From contig NZ_JAGJBZ010000002.1 in the NCBI RefSeq assembly GCF_020010925.1, positions 3,038,001-3,102,000 on the forward strand: a stretch of DNA of 64,000 bases. Reading direction: 5' to 3'. This DNA is from Streptomyces griseiscabiei. GTDB taxonomy: Bacteria > Actinomycetota > Actinomycetes > Streptomycetales > Streptomycetaceae. Positions 30,800 to 39,626 of this stretch are shown in pieces. Made by a program: the position numbers and the translations under genes. Positions within the stretch are counted from its first letter, which is position 1; the number at the start of each line of letters is the position of its first letter. A model generated the notes under the pieces. That model had not been told where the DNA came from. It saw only the letters and a list, made by a program, of their open reading frames with translations, and searched no databases.

Positions 30800-32845
30800 A
30801 TGCCCACACCTCATGTGCGACCGGCCCGGCTGCCACGGGGCGTACGCCCCCGCCGGGCCTTCCCGGCCAGGGCCGCGACCGTCGCGGCCACCGTGCTGGC
30901 CCTCCTCCTGACCTTCCCCGGCACCGCCACCGCGGCCCCGGGCGACCTCGATCCCGCCTTCGGCGGCGACGGCAGGCTGCTCACCGACCTCGCCGACGAC
31001 GACCGCGCCCACGACGTGGCCGTACAGCCGGACGGGAAGATCGTCTCCGTCGGTTCCTCGGCCGACCACTCGGTGACGGAGAGCCGCTTCGCGCTGACCC
31101 GGCACCACGCCGACGGCACCCCGGACACCGGCTTCGGCGGTGACGGCACGGTGACCACCCCCGTCAACAACATGGACCCCGACCTCCAGTGGAGCGAGGC
31201 CCACGCCCTGGCGCTGCAGCCCGACGGCAAGATCGTCGTGGTGGGCTCCAGCTGGCGCGGGTGGGAGAACTGCTGCTGGTTCACGGTGGCCCGGTACAAC
31301 GCCGACGGCACCCTGGACTCCGGTTTCGGCGGCGGTGACGGCCGGGTCTTCACCGACTTCGGAGGCCCGGACGAGGCCCGGGACGTGGTCGTGCAGCCCG
31401 ACGGAAAGATCGTGGCCGTCGGCAGTGCGGGCGGCCGGGTCGCGCTGGCCCGGTACCAGGCGGACGGCTCCCCGGACACGGGTTTCGGCGGGGGTGACGG
31501 CCAGGTGGCCACCGACCCGGCGCCGGGGCTGAACGAGGGCGGCGACGGGCGCACCCTGGCGCTCCAGGCCGACGGCAGGATCGTCGTCGGCGGCCAGGTC
31601 GGGTCCACCCGCTTCGACTTCGTCGTCCTCCGCTACACCGCCGACGGCACCCTGGACCCGTCCTTCGGCGGCGACGGCATGGAGCGCACCGACTTCGGCG
31701 CGTACGAGTCCGTCGAGGGGATCGCCGTCCAGCCCGACGGCAGGGTCGTCGCCGCGGGCGGCAGCAGCGGCCGATTCGCCCTGGCCCGCTACCGGACCGA
31801 CGGCACCCTCGACCCGGCGTTCGACGGCGACGGACGGGTGCTCACCCCCGGAGGCGGCGGAGCCGCGGACGTGGCGCTGCAACCGGGCGACGGCCGGATC
31901 GTCGTCGCGGGGAGCAATGGGCCCGGCGGTGACTTCGCCGTCCTGCGCTACAACCCCGGCGGCGGCCAGGACACCGGCTTCGGCACCGGCGGCGTCGCGA
32001 CCGCGGACTTCGGCGGCGGCGACGCGGCCCAGGGCGTGGCGCTCCAGCCCGACGGCCGCATCGTCGCCGCCGGCTGGGGCGGCCCCGACACCGACTTCGC
32101 GCTGGCCCGCTTCGAGGGCGGCGGCACGCCACCACCGGCCGGCGTGGACCTGTCGGTCACGAAGTCCGGCCCCGCCACGGCCGCCATCGGTGACCGGCCC
32201 GTCCACACCGTGCGCGTGACCAACACCAGCGCCACGACCTCCGCCACGAACGTCTCCCTGTCCGACACGCTCAGCGGCGTGGCCGCCTCGGTCGTCTCGG
32301 CGACCACCACCTCGGGCACCTGCACCACCACGGCCACGAGCGCCAGTTGCTCCCTGGGCACCCTCGCCCCCGGAGCCGTCGTCACGGTGACGGTCGCCGT
32401 CGAGCCCCGGGCCGCCGGCACGCTCACCGACCGGGCCACGGTCGGCGCCACACAGGCCGACCCCGTCGCCGGGAACAACACGGCCACGGCGACCACCACG
32501 GTCACCAACTCCCGTGGCTGCACCCGTATCGGCACCAGCGGCAACGACACCATCACCGGCACCTTCGGCAACGATGTGATCTGCGCCCTCGGCGGCGACG
32601 ACACCGTCAACGCGGGCTCCGGCAACGACACCGTCCACGCGGGCCACGGCAACGACCGGATCGACGGCGGCGCCGGGAACGACACCCTCGGCGGCGGCCC
32701 CGGCAACGACAATCTGATCGGCAACAGCGGCACCGACAACCTCAACACCGTCGACAGCGTCTCCGGCAACGACACCGCCAACGGCGGCCTCAACACGGAC
32801 ACCTGCACGACCGACCCGGGCGACATCCGCGTCAGCTGCCCCTGA
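30800..32845 (+). CDS. Secreted delta-60 repeat / DUF11 / RTX-like repeat protein
   Basis: The protein has 681 residues from ATG 30800, with a signal peptide (about 1-45, ending TATAAP). Around eight delta-60 repeats follow (about 46-440), each with a core like VQPDGKIVVVGS and a turn like DPSFGGDG. A DUF11-type surface repeat (about 450-560) starts VDLSVTKSGPATAAIGD. The C-terminus has several GGxGNDxxxxGxGNDT calcium-binding repeats (about 575-670) as in RTX proteins. It has no LPXTG or membrane anchor. It is probably a secreted scaffold; no enzyme domain is visible. The 226 nt before it are low-complexity with no gene. Confidence 0.8.
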   Translation: MPTPHVRPARLPRGVRPRRAFPARAATVAATVLALLLTFPGTATAAPGDLDPAFGGDGRLLTDLADDDRAHDVAVQPDGKIVSVGSSADHSVTESRFALTRHHADGTPDTGFGGDGTVTTPVNNMDPDLQWSEAHALALQPDGKIVVVGSSWRGWENCCWFTVARYNADGTLDSGFGGGDGRVFTDFGGPDEARDVVVQPDGKIVAVGSAGGRVALARYQADGSPDTGFGGGDGQVATDPAPGLNEGGDGRTLALQADGRIVVGGQVGSTRFDFVVLRYTADGTLDPSFGGDGMERTDFGAYESVEGIAVQPDGRVVAAGGSSGRFALARYRTDGTLDPAFDGDGRVLTPGGGGAADVALQPGDGRIVVAGSNGPGGDFAVLRYNPGGGQDTGFGTGGVATADFGGGDAAQGVALQPDGRIVAAGWGGPDTDFALARFEGGGTPPPAGVDLSVTKSGPATAAIGDRPVHTVRVTNTSATTSATNVSLSDTLSGVAASVVSATTTSGTCTTTATSASCSLGTLAPGAVVTVTVAVEPRAAGTLTDRATVGATQADPVAGNNTATATTTVTNSRGCTRIGTSGNDTITGTFGNDVICALGGDDTVNAGSGNDTVHAGHGNDRIDGGAGNDTLGGGPGNDNLIGNSGTDNLNTVDSVSGNDTANGGLNTDTCTTDPGDIRVSCP

Positions 32846-32867
32846 CCCGCACGGCACATCGACACCC

Positions 32868-32899
32868 CCGGGCCCCGCGCGACCGTACGCGGGGCCCGG
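32868..32899 (+). terminator. Intrinsic-type terminator after the repeat protein
   Basis: A perfect 12-bp GC stem (32868-32879 with 32888-32899) with an 8-nt loop lies 22 nt past the stop codon. Confidence 0.8.
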
Positions 32900-33026
32900 C
32901 GGCATTCGGCCGGTGCCCGTCTCGGATTGACGGATTCACCGCCGCCTCCGCCGGGTAGCGAACCGCTAATGTCATGAGCACGATCAATCTCGATCAGTCC
33001 TTCCTTCCCCCACAAGGAGGTCGAAC

Positions 33027-33590
33027 ATGCACATCCGTACGCTGACCGGCGGCCTGGCCGCCGCCCTGCTGGTGTCCTTGTCCCTGACGGCGGGCCAGGC
33101 CGTGGCCGCCCCCACCGACACGGCCGACGCCACCCTGGCCGCCCGGGTCTTCACCTACGACGCCAGCGGCTCCGCCGAGTTCAGGAGCGCGGTCGACCGG
33201 GGCGCGGCGATCTGGAACGAGAGCGTCGACGCCGTCGAGCTGCGCCCGTCCGCCACCGGGCAGCGCGCGAACATCCGGGTCGTCGCGGACAACGGCTGGC
33301 CCCGCGCCCTGACCACGAGCCTGGGCAACGGCACCGTCTACATCGGCCGCCAGGCCGTCGACCAGGGCTACGACACCATCCGTATCTCCGCCCATGAACT
33401 CGGCCACATCCTGGGCCTGCCCGACCGCAAGCCCGGCCCGTGCTCCAGTCTGATGTCCGGCTCCACCGCGGGCACCGCCTGCACCAACCCGTACCCGAAC
33501 GCGGCCGAGAAGGCGGAGGTCGAGGGCAACTTCGGCGGCCTCCTCGCCGACCGGGCCCCGGCCGCGCGCCCCCAGCTGATCGTGGACTGA
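33027..33590 (+). CDS. Snapalysin-type secreted zinc metalloprotease (M7)
   Basis: The protein has 187 residues with a signal peptide ending near AVAAP (residue 29). The zinc motif HELGHILGLPD (123-133) has the HExxHxxGxxD form typical of snapalysin, the small Streptomyces neutral protease. Two cysteines at 139 and 152 likely form the conserved disulfide. It is preceded by a near-perfect AAGGAGG. Typical precursors are longer (about 220), so the propeptide here looks short. The LysR regulator often beside snapalysin genes is absent. Confidence 0.9.
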   Translation: MHIRTLTGGLAAALLVSLSLTAGQAVAAPTDTADATLAARVFTYDASGSAEFRSAVDRGAAIWNESVDAVELRPSATGQRANIRVVADNGWPRALTTSLGNGTVYIGRQAVDQGYDTIRISAHELGHILGLPDRKPGPCSSLMSGSTAGTACTNPYPNAAEKAEVEGNFGGLLADRAPAARPQLIVD

Positions 33591-33611
33591 CGTCCGCCGC
33601 ACCACGGACGA

Positions 33612-33638
33612 GGGCCGCACCCGCTCCGGGTGCGGCCC
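33612..33638. terminator. Hairpin between convergent snapalysin and ppk2 genes
   Basis: A perfect 12-bp stem (33612-33623 with 33627-33638) with a 3-nt loop could serve both strands. Confidence 0.8.
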
Positions 33639-33684
33639 CCGCCATGACGGAGAACACGGTCGCCCCACCGACCGGTGAATCGCC

Positions 33685-34566
33685 CTACCGGTCGTCGTCC
33701 TCCCCGGCCTCCAGCAGGGTCGCCGCCTCGCCGACGATCCTGCGGTCCGGTTCGCCGACCACCTCGTGGTCCCTGCCGGTGTAGTCGAAACGGGCCAGCA
33801 CACTGCGCATGGCCTCCACCCGGGCCCGCTTCTTGTCGTTGCTCTTCACCACGGTCCACGGCGCCTGCTCGGTGTCCGTCTCACGGAACATGGCCACCTT
33901 CGCGGCGGTGTAGTCGTCCCAGCGGTCCAGGGAGGCCAGATCCATCGGGCTGAGCTTCCACTGCCGTACGGGATCGACCTGACGGATCGTGAAACGGGTG
34001 CGCTGCTCGCCCCGCGACACCGAGAACCAGAACTTCACCAGGTCCACGCCGTCGTCGACGAGCATCCGCTCGAAGGCGGGCGCCTGCCGCATGAAGCGCC
34101 GGTACTCGTCGTCCGTGCAGAAGCCCATCACCCGCTCCACACCGGCCCGGTTGTACCAGGACCGGTCGAAGAGCACGATCTCCCCGGCCGTCGGCAGATG
34201 CTCGACGTAACGCTGGAAGTACCACTGCCCGCGCTCGCGCTCGGTCGGCTTCTCCAGCGCCACCACCCGGGCGCCGCGCGGATTGAGGTGCTCGGTGAAC
34301 CGCTTGATCGTGCCGCCCTTGCCGGCCGCGTCCCGCCCCTCGAAGACCACGACCAGCCGGCGCCCGGTCTCCTTGATCCAGCTCTGCAGCTTCAGCAGCT
34401 CGATCTGCTGCAGCCGCTTGTGCCAGTCGTACTCGCCGCGTTCCATGCGCCGGGCGTACGGATAGTTCTCCCGCCAGGTGTCCACCGGGCTGCCGTCGGG
34501 GCGGATCAGCACCGGGTCGTCGTGGTCGCTGTAGTCGACACGCATGTCGGTCAGCAGTTCGGTCAT
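33685..34566 (-). CDS. ppk2: Polyphosphate kinase 2
   Basis: The protein has 293 residues. The Walker A motif GRDAAGKGG is at 77-85 and the Walker B/lid segment DRSWYNR at 134-140, with KFWFSVSRGEQ later. This is the one-domain PPK2 form, which transfers phosphate between polyphosphate and nucleotides. It is last in a likely operon after the phosphate transporter and a 77-residue membrane protein on the same strand, tying phosphate uptake to polyphosphate metabolism. Whether it prefers nucleoside mono- or diphosphates cannot be judged. Confidence 0.92.
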   Translation of the reverse strand: MTELLTDMRVDYSDHDDPVLIRPDGSPVDTWRENYPYARRMERGEYDWHKRLQQIELLKLQSWIKETGRRLVVVFEGRDAAGKGGTIKRFTEHLNPRGARVVALEKPTERERGQWYFQRYVEHLPTAGEIVLFDRSWYNRAGVERVMGFCTDDEYRRFMRQAPAFERMLVDDGVDLVKFWFSVSRGEQRTRFTIRQVDPVRQWKLSPMDLASLDRWDDYTAAKVAMFRETDTEQAPWTVVKSNDKKRARVEAMRSVLARFDYTGRDHEVVGEPDRRIVGEAATLLEAGEDDDR

Positions 34567-34585
34567 CGCTTGCTCCCGAGGAGAG

Positions 34586-34819
34586 TCAGTGGAACTGCGG
34601 CACGATCAGGAAGATCCCGTACGCCACTACCGCGGCGCACGCCAGGAAGCACAGCCCGGCCACGCCGAGGCCCACCGCGTCGGTGCCCCCGTCGTCCTCG
34701 CGCGCGGTCTCGGCGCGGGCCAGGCCCAGCACCCCCAGGGCGAAGACGACGACCACCCCGACCGTGACTCCGGTGCTCACCGCGGCGACCTCGCCGAGGG
34801 CGCTCCAGTCCAACTGCAT
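34586..34819 (-). CDS. Small two-helix membrane protein in the phosphate operon
   Basis: The 77-residue protein has two hydrophobic stretches (about 13-33 and 48-72) separated by an acidic loop REDDGGTD. No family is recognised. It is between the PiT transporter gene (65 nt upstream) and ppk2 (19 nt downstream) on the same strand, so cotranscription is likely. It may be an accessory of either neighbour. Confidence 0.7.
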   Translation of the reverse strand: MQLDWSALGEVAAVSTGVTVGVVVVFALGVLGLARAETAREDDGGTDAVGLGVAGLCFLACAAVVAYGIFLIVPQFH

Positions 34820-34883
34820 CGTTCCTGCTCTCCTTGCTCTCGCGGACCCGGGCTGCTCGACGGACTCGGCAGGGGGATACGGC

Positions 34884-36038
34884 TCAGGCGGCGGTGGAGA
34901 CCTCGGCCGGCACCGCGCCGCGGACGCCGACCTCGTGGGTCTCGTTGACGTTGGACGCGTGCACCGGGTCGCGGCGCGACATCAGGACGATGACGGCGGC
35001 GACGGCCAGGGCGAGCAGCGCGATGACCACGAGACCGAGGTTCCCGCCGTGCGTCACCACGCTCGCGGCGAGACCGCCGACCAGGGCGGCGGCGGGCAGG
35101 GTCACCAGCCACGCCACGACCATCCGCCCGGCCGTGCCCCACCGCACCTCGGCCAGACGCCGGCCCAGACCGGCGCCGAGGATGCCGCCGGAGCAGACCT
35201 GCGTGGTCGACAGCGCGAAACCGAGATGCGCGGAAGTCAGGATGACCGTCGTCGAGGCCGCCTCCGCCGCGAAGCCCTGCGGCGACCGGATGTCGGTCAG
35301 CCCCTTGCCCATCGTCCGGATGATCCGCCAGCCGCCCAGATACGTGCCGAGGCCGATCGCCAGTCCGGCCGACCCGATCACCCACAGCGGCGGTCCGGCG
35401 TCGTGGCCGAGCGCCCCGGCCGAGATCAGGGTGAGCGTGATGACGCCCATCGTCTTCTGCGCGTCGTTGGTGCCGTGCGCGAGCGAGACCAGCGACGCCG
35501 AGGCGATCTGCCCGAGCCGGAAGCCCTTCGTCACCGTCTTCTGCCGGGCGCGGGCGGTGACCCGGTAGGCCAGATACGTCGCGATCAGCGCGGCGACGCC
35601 CGCGACCAGCGGCGAGGCGACCGCCGGGATGAGCACCTTCTCGACCACCTTGGCGAAGTGCACCCCGTGCTCGCCCGCGCCCACCCACACGGCCCCGATC
35701 AGACCGCCGAACAGCGCGTGCGACGAACTGGACGGCAGCCCCAGCAGCCAGGTCGTCAGGTTCCACAGGATCGCGCCGACCAGACCGGCGAAGATCATGC
35801 CCGGGGTCACCAGGGTGTCGTCCACGATGCCGCCGGAGATCGTCCTCGCGACCTCGGTGGACAGGAACGCGCCGACGACGTTCAGGACACCGCTGATCAG
35901 GACCGCTGTTCTGGGCCGCAGCGCGCCGGTGGCGATCGAGGTCGCCATCGCGTTGGCCGTGTCGTGGAAGCCGTTGGTGAAGTCGAAGGCGAGGGCCGTG
36001 ACGATGACGACCGCCACGAGGAACGTGATGTGGTCCAT
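34884..36038 (-). CDS. pit: PiT-family inorganic phosphate transporter
   Basis: The protein has 384 residues from ATG 36038 (MDHITFL), a start I prefer because the frame upstream is Arg-rich and not family-like. Both PiT signature repeats are present: FDFTNGFHDTANAMAT near residue 20 and SLAHGTNDAQKTMG in the second half, in an otherwise strongly hydrophobic protein. It moves phosphate with protons or as metal-phosphate. No Shine-Dalgarno sequence is seen, and I found no obvious PHO box in the 275-nt divergent gap. It heads an operon with a small membrane protein and ppk2. Confidence 0.9.
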   Translation of the reverse strand: MDHITFLVAVVIVTALAFDFTNGFHDTANAMATSIATGALRPRTAVLISGVLNVVGAFLSTEVARTISGGIVDDTLVTPGMIFAGLVGAILWNLTTWLLGLPSSSSHALFGGLIGAVWVGAGEHGVHFAKVVEKVLIPAVASPLVAGVAALIATYLAYRVTARARQKTVTKGFRLGQIASASLVSLAHGTNDAQKTMGVITLTLISAGALGHDAGPPLWVIGSAGLAIGLGTYLGGWRIIRTMGKGLTDIRSPQGFAAEAASTTVILTSAHLGFALSTTQVCSGGILGAGLGRRLAEVRWGTAGRMVVAWLVTLPAAALVGGLAASVVTHGGNLGLVVIALLALAVAAVIVLMSRRDPVHASNVNETHEVGVRGAVPAEVSTAA

Positions 36039-36313
36039 GCCGACGATGCAAGCAAGCCGAGGCATACGGGCGGCGAAGCGGAGGCAAAGCCCACGCGTGC
36101 GCGCGGTCATGCCACCTACAAGTCCGCCGCTCCGCCGCCGCACGCCCCGACGACGTCGGCCCGCGTTCAGGCGGACGCGGCCCGACTGTCGAGAACGCGT
36201 CGTTTTCTCGGGGGACGGGTGCCGATCCACGCCATGTTCCCCCGACCGGCCCCGCCGCCCCCTATGTTCACGGCGGTAGCCGCCGTCGTCACCGCCCCCG
36301 CAGGAGGCCCCGC

Positions 36314-36748
36314 ATGCGCCGCACCCCCCGTACCGTTCTCGCCGGGGCGGTCACCGCCGCCGTCCTCGTGGCCGGCGGAACCGCCCATGCCACGCCCGCG
36401 GGGCCGGGGGTCACCGGCCGTGTGATCAGCAAGACCACCGCGCACGGCACCGACTACGTCCTGCGCGAGGTCACCGTCCCACCGGGCCAGGCCACCGGCT
36501 GGCACTACCACGACGGCCCCCTGTACGGGGTCGTCGAGCAGGGCACCCTCAGCCACTACGACTCCACGTGCGAGACCGACGGCGTCTACTCCACCGGCGA
36601 CACCATCCAGGAACCGGCCGGATCCGACTACGTTCACATCGGCCGCAACCTCGGCGACACCCCCCTCGTCCTGGTCGTCCTCTACGTCCTGCCCCAGGGC
36701 GCCCCGTTCTCCGAGGACGCCCCGAACCCGGGCTGCTCCTTCGAGTGA
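36314..36748 (+). CDS. Secreted cupin-domain protein
   Basis: The protein has 144 residues with a signal peptide (about 1-27, ending AHAT). The cupin core includes PPGQATGWHYHDGPLYGVVEQG, whose HxH and a later histidine could bind metal. Two cysteines (near 85 and 141) may form a disulfide. GGAGG precedes the ATG. Function is unknown; extracytoplasmic small-molecule binding is plausible. Confidence 0.78.
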   Translation: MRRTPRTVLAGAVTAAVLVAGGTAHATPAGPGVTGRVISKTTAHGTDYVLREVTVPPGQATGWHYHDGPLYGVVEQGTLSHYDSTCETDGVYSTGDTIQEPAGSDYVHIGRNLGDTPLVLVVLYVLPQGAPFSEDAPNPGCSFE

Positions 36749-36761
36749 GCGTCGGTCGGTG

Positions 36762-37556
36762 TCAGGCGCGGCGGCCGACGGCGACATAGGTGTGGGCGAA
36801 GAAGCGGAGGCCGGACAGGTCCTTCTCGACCTCCGCGAACGCCGCGTCCCAGCGGGCGATGTCGTCGGCGGTGACGATGCCCTCGGCGAGCAGCGCGTCA
36901 CGGGCGGCCCAGGCGGGGCCGCGCATGCCGGGCGGGGGAGTCATCACGTCGATATGGCCCTGGTGGACGACGACGTCGAGTCCGGCGGCGGTGAGGAGTT
37001 CGTCGAGCCGGACACCGACGGAGAGGTCGTTGCCCCGGCGCCGGTGCAGCTCGCGGTAGCACTCGTCCATCTCGTCGTACGCGGCCGGCGCGCCCCGCAG
37101 CCGGAAGCCGGTCGCGTCGACGTCGACGAGGTACACCGTGCCGCCGTCCGGCCCGGCCAGCTCGGCGAGGTGGTCCACGATCGCCTGCTCCCGGCCGCCG
37201 TTGTGGGCGAGCACATGCCGGAGCATCACCACGTCGAACGTGCCCTCGGCGAGTCCGGTGGCCTCGGCGGAGCCGGCGGAGGTGTGCACGGGCACACCGG
37301 AGTGTCCGGCCAGCGCGGAGGCGACGGCCAGCGCGTCACCGTCCCGGTCCACCGCCCACACACCACCGTCCGGTGCGGCGATCCCCGCCAGCCGCACCGC
37401 GATCGCCCCCGGCCCGCACCCCACATCCGCGATCCGCGCCCCCGCCACCACCCCGGCAGCCGTCCACAACTCGCGTTCCCGCCGCTCGGCGATGTCGGCC
37501 ATGAGCCGGTACCGCGCGATCTCCGACTCGTCGAGCGCCAGTGAGTAATCGGCCAC
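36762..37556 (-). CDS. Class I SAM-dependent methyltransferase
   Basis: The protein has 264 residues from GTG 37556 with GGAGG nine nt upstream. The SAM motif ADVGCGPGAIAVRLAG is near residue 42, followed by the acidic VWAVDRDGDAL and later FDVVMLRHVLAH. It belongs to the broad UbiE/small-molecule group. The substrate is not indicated. It is divergent from an F420-type oxidoreductase gene across a 129-nt gap. Confidence 0.8.
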   Translation of the reverse strand: MADYSLALDESEIARYRLMADIAERRERELWTAAGVVAGARIADVGCGPGAIAVRLAGIAAPDGGVWAVDRDGDALAVASALAGHSGVPVHTSAGSAEATGLAEGTFDVVMLRHVLAHNGGREQAIVDHLAELAGPDGGTVYLVDVDATGFRLRGAPAAYDEMDECYRELHRRRGNDLSVGVRLDELLTAAGLDVVVHQGHIDVMTPPPGMRGPAWAARDALLAEGIVTADDIARWDAAFAEVEKDLSGLRFFAHTYVAVGRRA

Positions 37557-37685
37557 TTGAGGACTCCTCCCATGCTTCGTCGACGGCCCATTGTGGACGC
37601 CAGGCCCCCACAGCCCATGACGCACACGGCGTCTTTCCGGTTTACGTCGTTGATCCGATTGCCGGGCGGCGCATAGGTTCGCTGT

Positions 37686-38552
37686 ATGACGAACGTACGG
37701 ATCGGTGTGATGCACGACCGCGACTGGGCCCCGGAGGGGCTGCCCGAGTTCGCGCGGCGGGTCGAGGCACTGGGTGTGGACGATCTGTGGGTGGTGGAGG
37801 ACCTCAACTGGAACGGCGGCGTGTCGGCGGCGGCCGTGGCCCTCGGGGCGACCCAGCGCCTGCGGGTGGGCATCGGCATCACCCCGGCCCCGCTGCGCAG
37901 CCCCGCGCTGCTGGCGATGGAACTGGCCACTCTCGCCCGGGTGTTCCCCGGTCGGCTGGTGGCGGGCATCGGGCACGGTGTGGGGGAGTGGATGGCCCGG
38001 GCCGGTGTCGCGCCCCGTTCCCCGCTGGCCCTGCTGGAGGAGACGATCACCTCCGTACGCACCCTGCTGCGCGGTGAGCGCGTCGAGCTGGCGGGTCGTG
38101 AAGTACGGCTGGACGGCGTCGAGTTGGTGCATCCACCGGCCGAGGTCCCGCCGGTCGTCGCGGGTGTGGTGCGCCCCCGTTCCCTGGAGCTGTCCGGCCG
38201 GGTCGCCGACGGCACACTGATCGCCGAGGGGCACGGCCCGCGCGACCTGGAGCGCGTCCGCGAGCTGACGGCCAAGGGCGGCGCCACCGACGACCACACC
38301 CTGACCGTGTTCGCCTTCGCCCGTGTCGGCGACGACCCCGACGAGGTGGCCCGCGCCCTGCACCCCCACACCGAGGGCCACGGCGCCTGGCTGGGCCGCC
38401 CCCAGGAGGAGGTCTTCACCGTCTCCGGCGACGCCGCCCGCGCCGCCGACGGCATCCGCGCCCTCGCCGCCGCCGGCGCCGACACGGTCGTCCTCCGCTT
38501 CGTGGGCGACGATCCGCTGCGCCAGCTGGAGGCCGTGCTCGGGGCGCGCTGA
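37686..38552 (+). CDS. LLM-class F420-dependent oxidoreductase
   Basis: The 288-residue protein has a luciferase-like TIM barrel layout, with VGIGITPAPLRSP near residue 60 and VAGIGHGVGEWM near 92. These are typical of F420- or FMN-linked LLM enzymes in actinobacteria. The start is ATG 37686. A second LLM gene follows 64 nt downstream, perhaps in one transcript. The substrate is unknown. Confidence 0.82.
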   Translation: MTNVRIGVMHDRDWAPEGLPEFARRVEALGVDDLWVVEDLNWNGGVSAAAVALGATQRLRVGIGITPAPLRSPALLAMELATLARVFPGRLVAGIGHGVGEWMARAGVAPRSPLALLEETITSVRTLLRGERVELAGREVRLDGVELVHPPAEVPPVVAGVVRPRSLELSGRVADGTLIAEGHGPRDLERVRELTAKGGATDDHTLTVFAFARVGDDPDEVARALHPHTEGHGAWLGRPQEEVFTVSGDAARAADGIRALAAAGADTVVLRFVGDDPLRQLEAVLGAR

Positions 38553-38616
38553 GCCGGTCACCTCCACCCGGGCCGGGCGGCTGTTTTCATCCGCCCGGGC
38601 AGGGGACCCGGGCCCC

Positions 38617-39603
38617 ATGGTGCACATCGGATACACGATGATGACCGAGCAGGCCGGACCCCGTGAGCTCGTCGACCATCTGGTGCGGGCCGAGGGCGCG
38701 GGGTTCGACTTCTCGGTGACGTCCGACCACTACTTTCCGTGGCTGCGTTCGCAGGGTCACTCGCCGTACGCGTGGACCCTGCTGGGCGCGGCCGCCCAGG
38801 CCACCTCGCGCATCCCCCTGATGACGTACGTGACCTGCCCGACGTTCCGCTACCACCCGGCGGTGGTGGCGCAGAAGGCGGCGACGACGCAGCTGCTGTC
38901 GGAGGGCCGGTTCCGACTCGGGCTCGGCGCGGGCGAGAACCTCAACGAGCATGTGGTGGGCGGTGGTTGGCCCTCGGTGAACGTGCGGCACGAGATGCTC
39001 CGGGAGGCGGTGGAGATCATCCGGGCGCTCTTCGAGGGCGGCCATGTGAACCACCACGGCGAGCACTACGACGTGGAGTCCGCCCGGCTCTGGGATCTCC
39101 CGGACGACCCGCCGCCGATCGGTATCGCCGTCTCCGGCGAACAGTCCTGCGCCCTCGCCGGCGAACTCGCGGACCTGGTCATCGCCACGGAACCCGAGCC
39201 CGGACTGCTCCGGGCCTTCGACCGGCACGGCGGCACGGGCAAACCGCGCGTGGGACAGCTGCCGGTCTGCCACGACCCCGACCGCGACACCGCGATCCGG
39301 CGCGCCCACGACCAGTTCCGCTGGTTCGGCGGCGGCTGGAAGGTCAACTCCGAGCTGCCGCACCCGGATTCGTTCGCCGCCGCCACGCGGTACGTCACGC
39401 CCGACGACGTCGCCGCGTCCATCCCCTGCGGCGACGACCCGGAGGTCTTCGTCGAGGCCGTACGGCCGTACGCCGAGGCCGGGTTCACCGAGATCGCCCT
39501 GGTGCAGATCGGCGGCGAGTCGCAGCCGGCCTATCTCGACTGGTCGGAGAAGACCCTGCTGCCGGCGCTGCGCGACGCCTTTGGCGAACCCGCCCACCGC
39601 TGA
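38617..39603 (+). CDS. F420-dependent LLM oxidoreductase, G6PDH-like (TIGR03557-type)
   Basis: The protein has 328 residues from ATG 38617. IGYTMMTEQAGPRELVDH at the start, TSDHYFPWLRSQGHSPYAW and GRFRLGLGAGENLNEHV match the group around F420-dependent glucose-6-phosphate dehydrogenase. True Fgd identity would need the phosphate-binding residues checked. It probably uses coenzyme F420. The preceding gene is a more distant LLM protein. Confidence 0.82.
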   Translation: MVHIGYTMMTEQAGPRELVDHLVRAEGAGFDFSVTSDHYFPWLRSQGHSPYAWTLLGAAAQATSRIPLMTYVTCPTFRYHPAVVAQKAATTQLLSEGRFRLGLGAGENLNEHVVGGGWPSVNVRHEMLREAVEIIRALFEGGHVNHHGEHYDVESARLWDLPDDPPPIGIAVSGEQSCALAGELADLVIATEPEPGLLRAFDRHGGTGKPRVGQLPVCHDPDRDTAIRRAHDQFRWFGGGWKVNSELPHPDSFAAATRYVTPDDVAASIPCGDDPEVFVEAVRPYAEAGFTEIALVQIGGESQPAYLDWSEKTLLPALRDAFGEPAHR

Positions 39604-39626
39604 ACCCGGCGCGCTAGTCTCGCGCC

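Noticed and set aside
36039..36313. PHO box upstream of the PiT gene
   Set aside because: I looked for GTTCACC-type direct repeats at 11-nt spacing on both strands and saw none.
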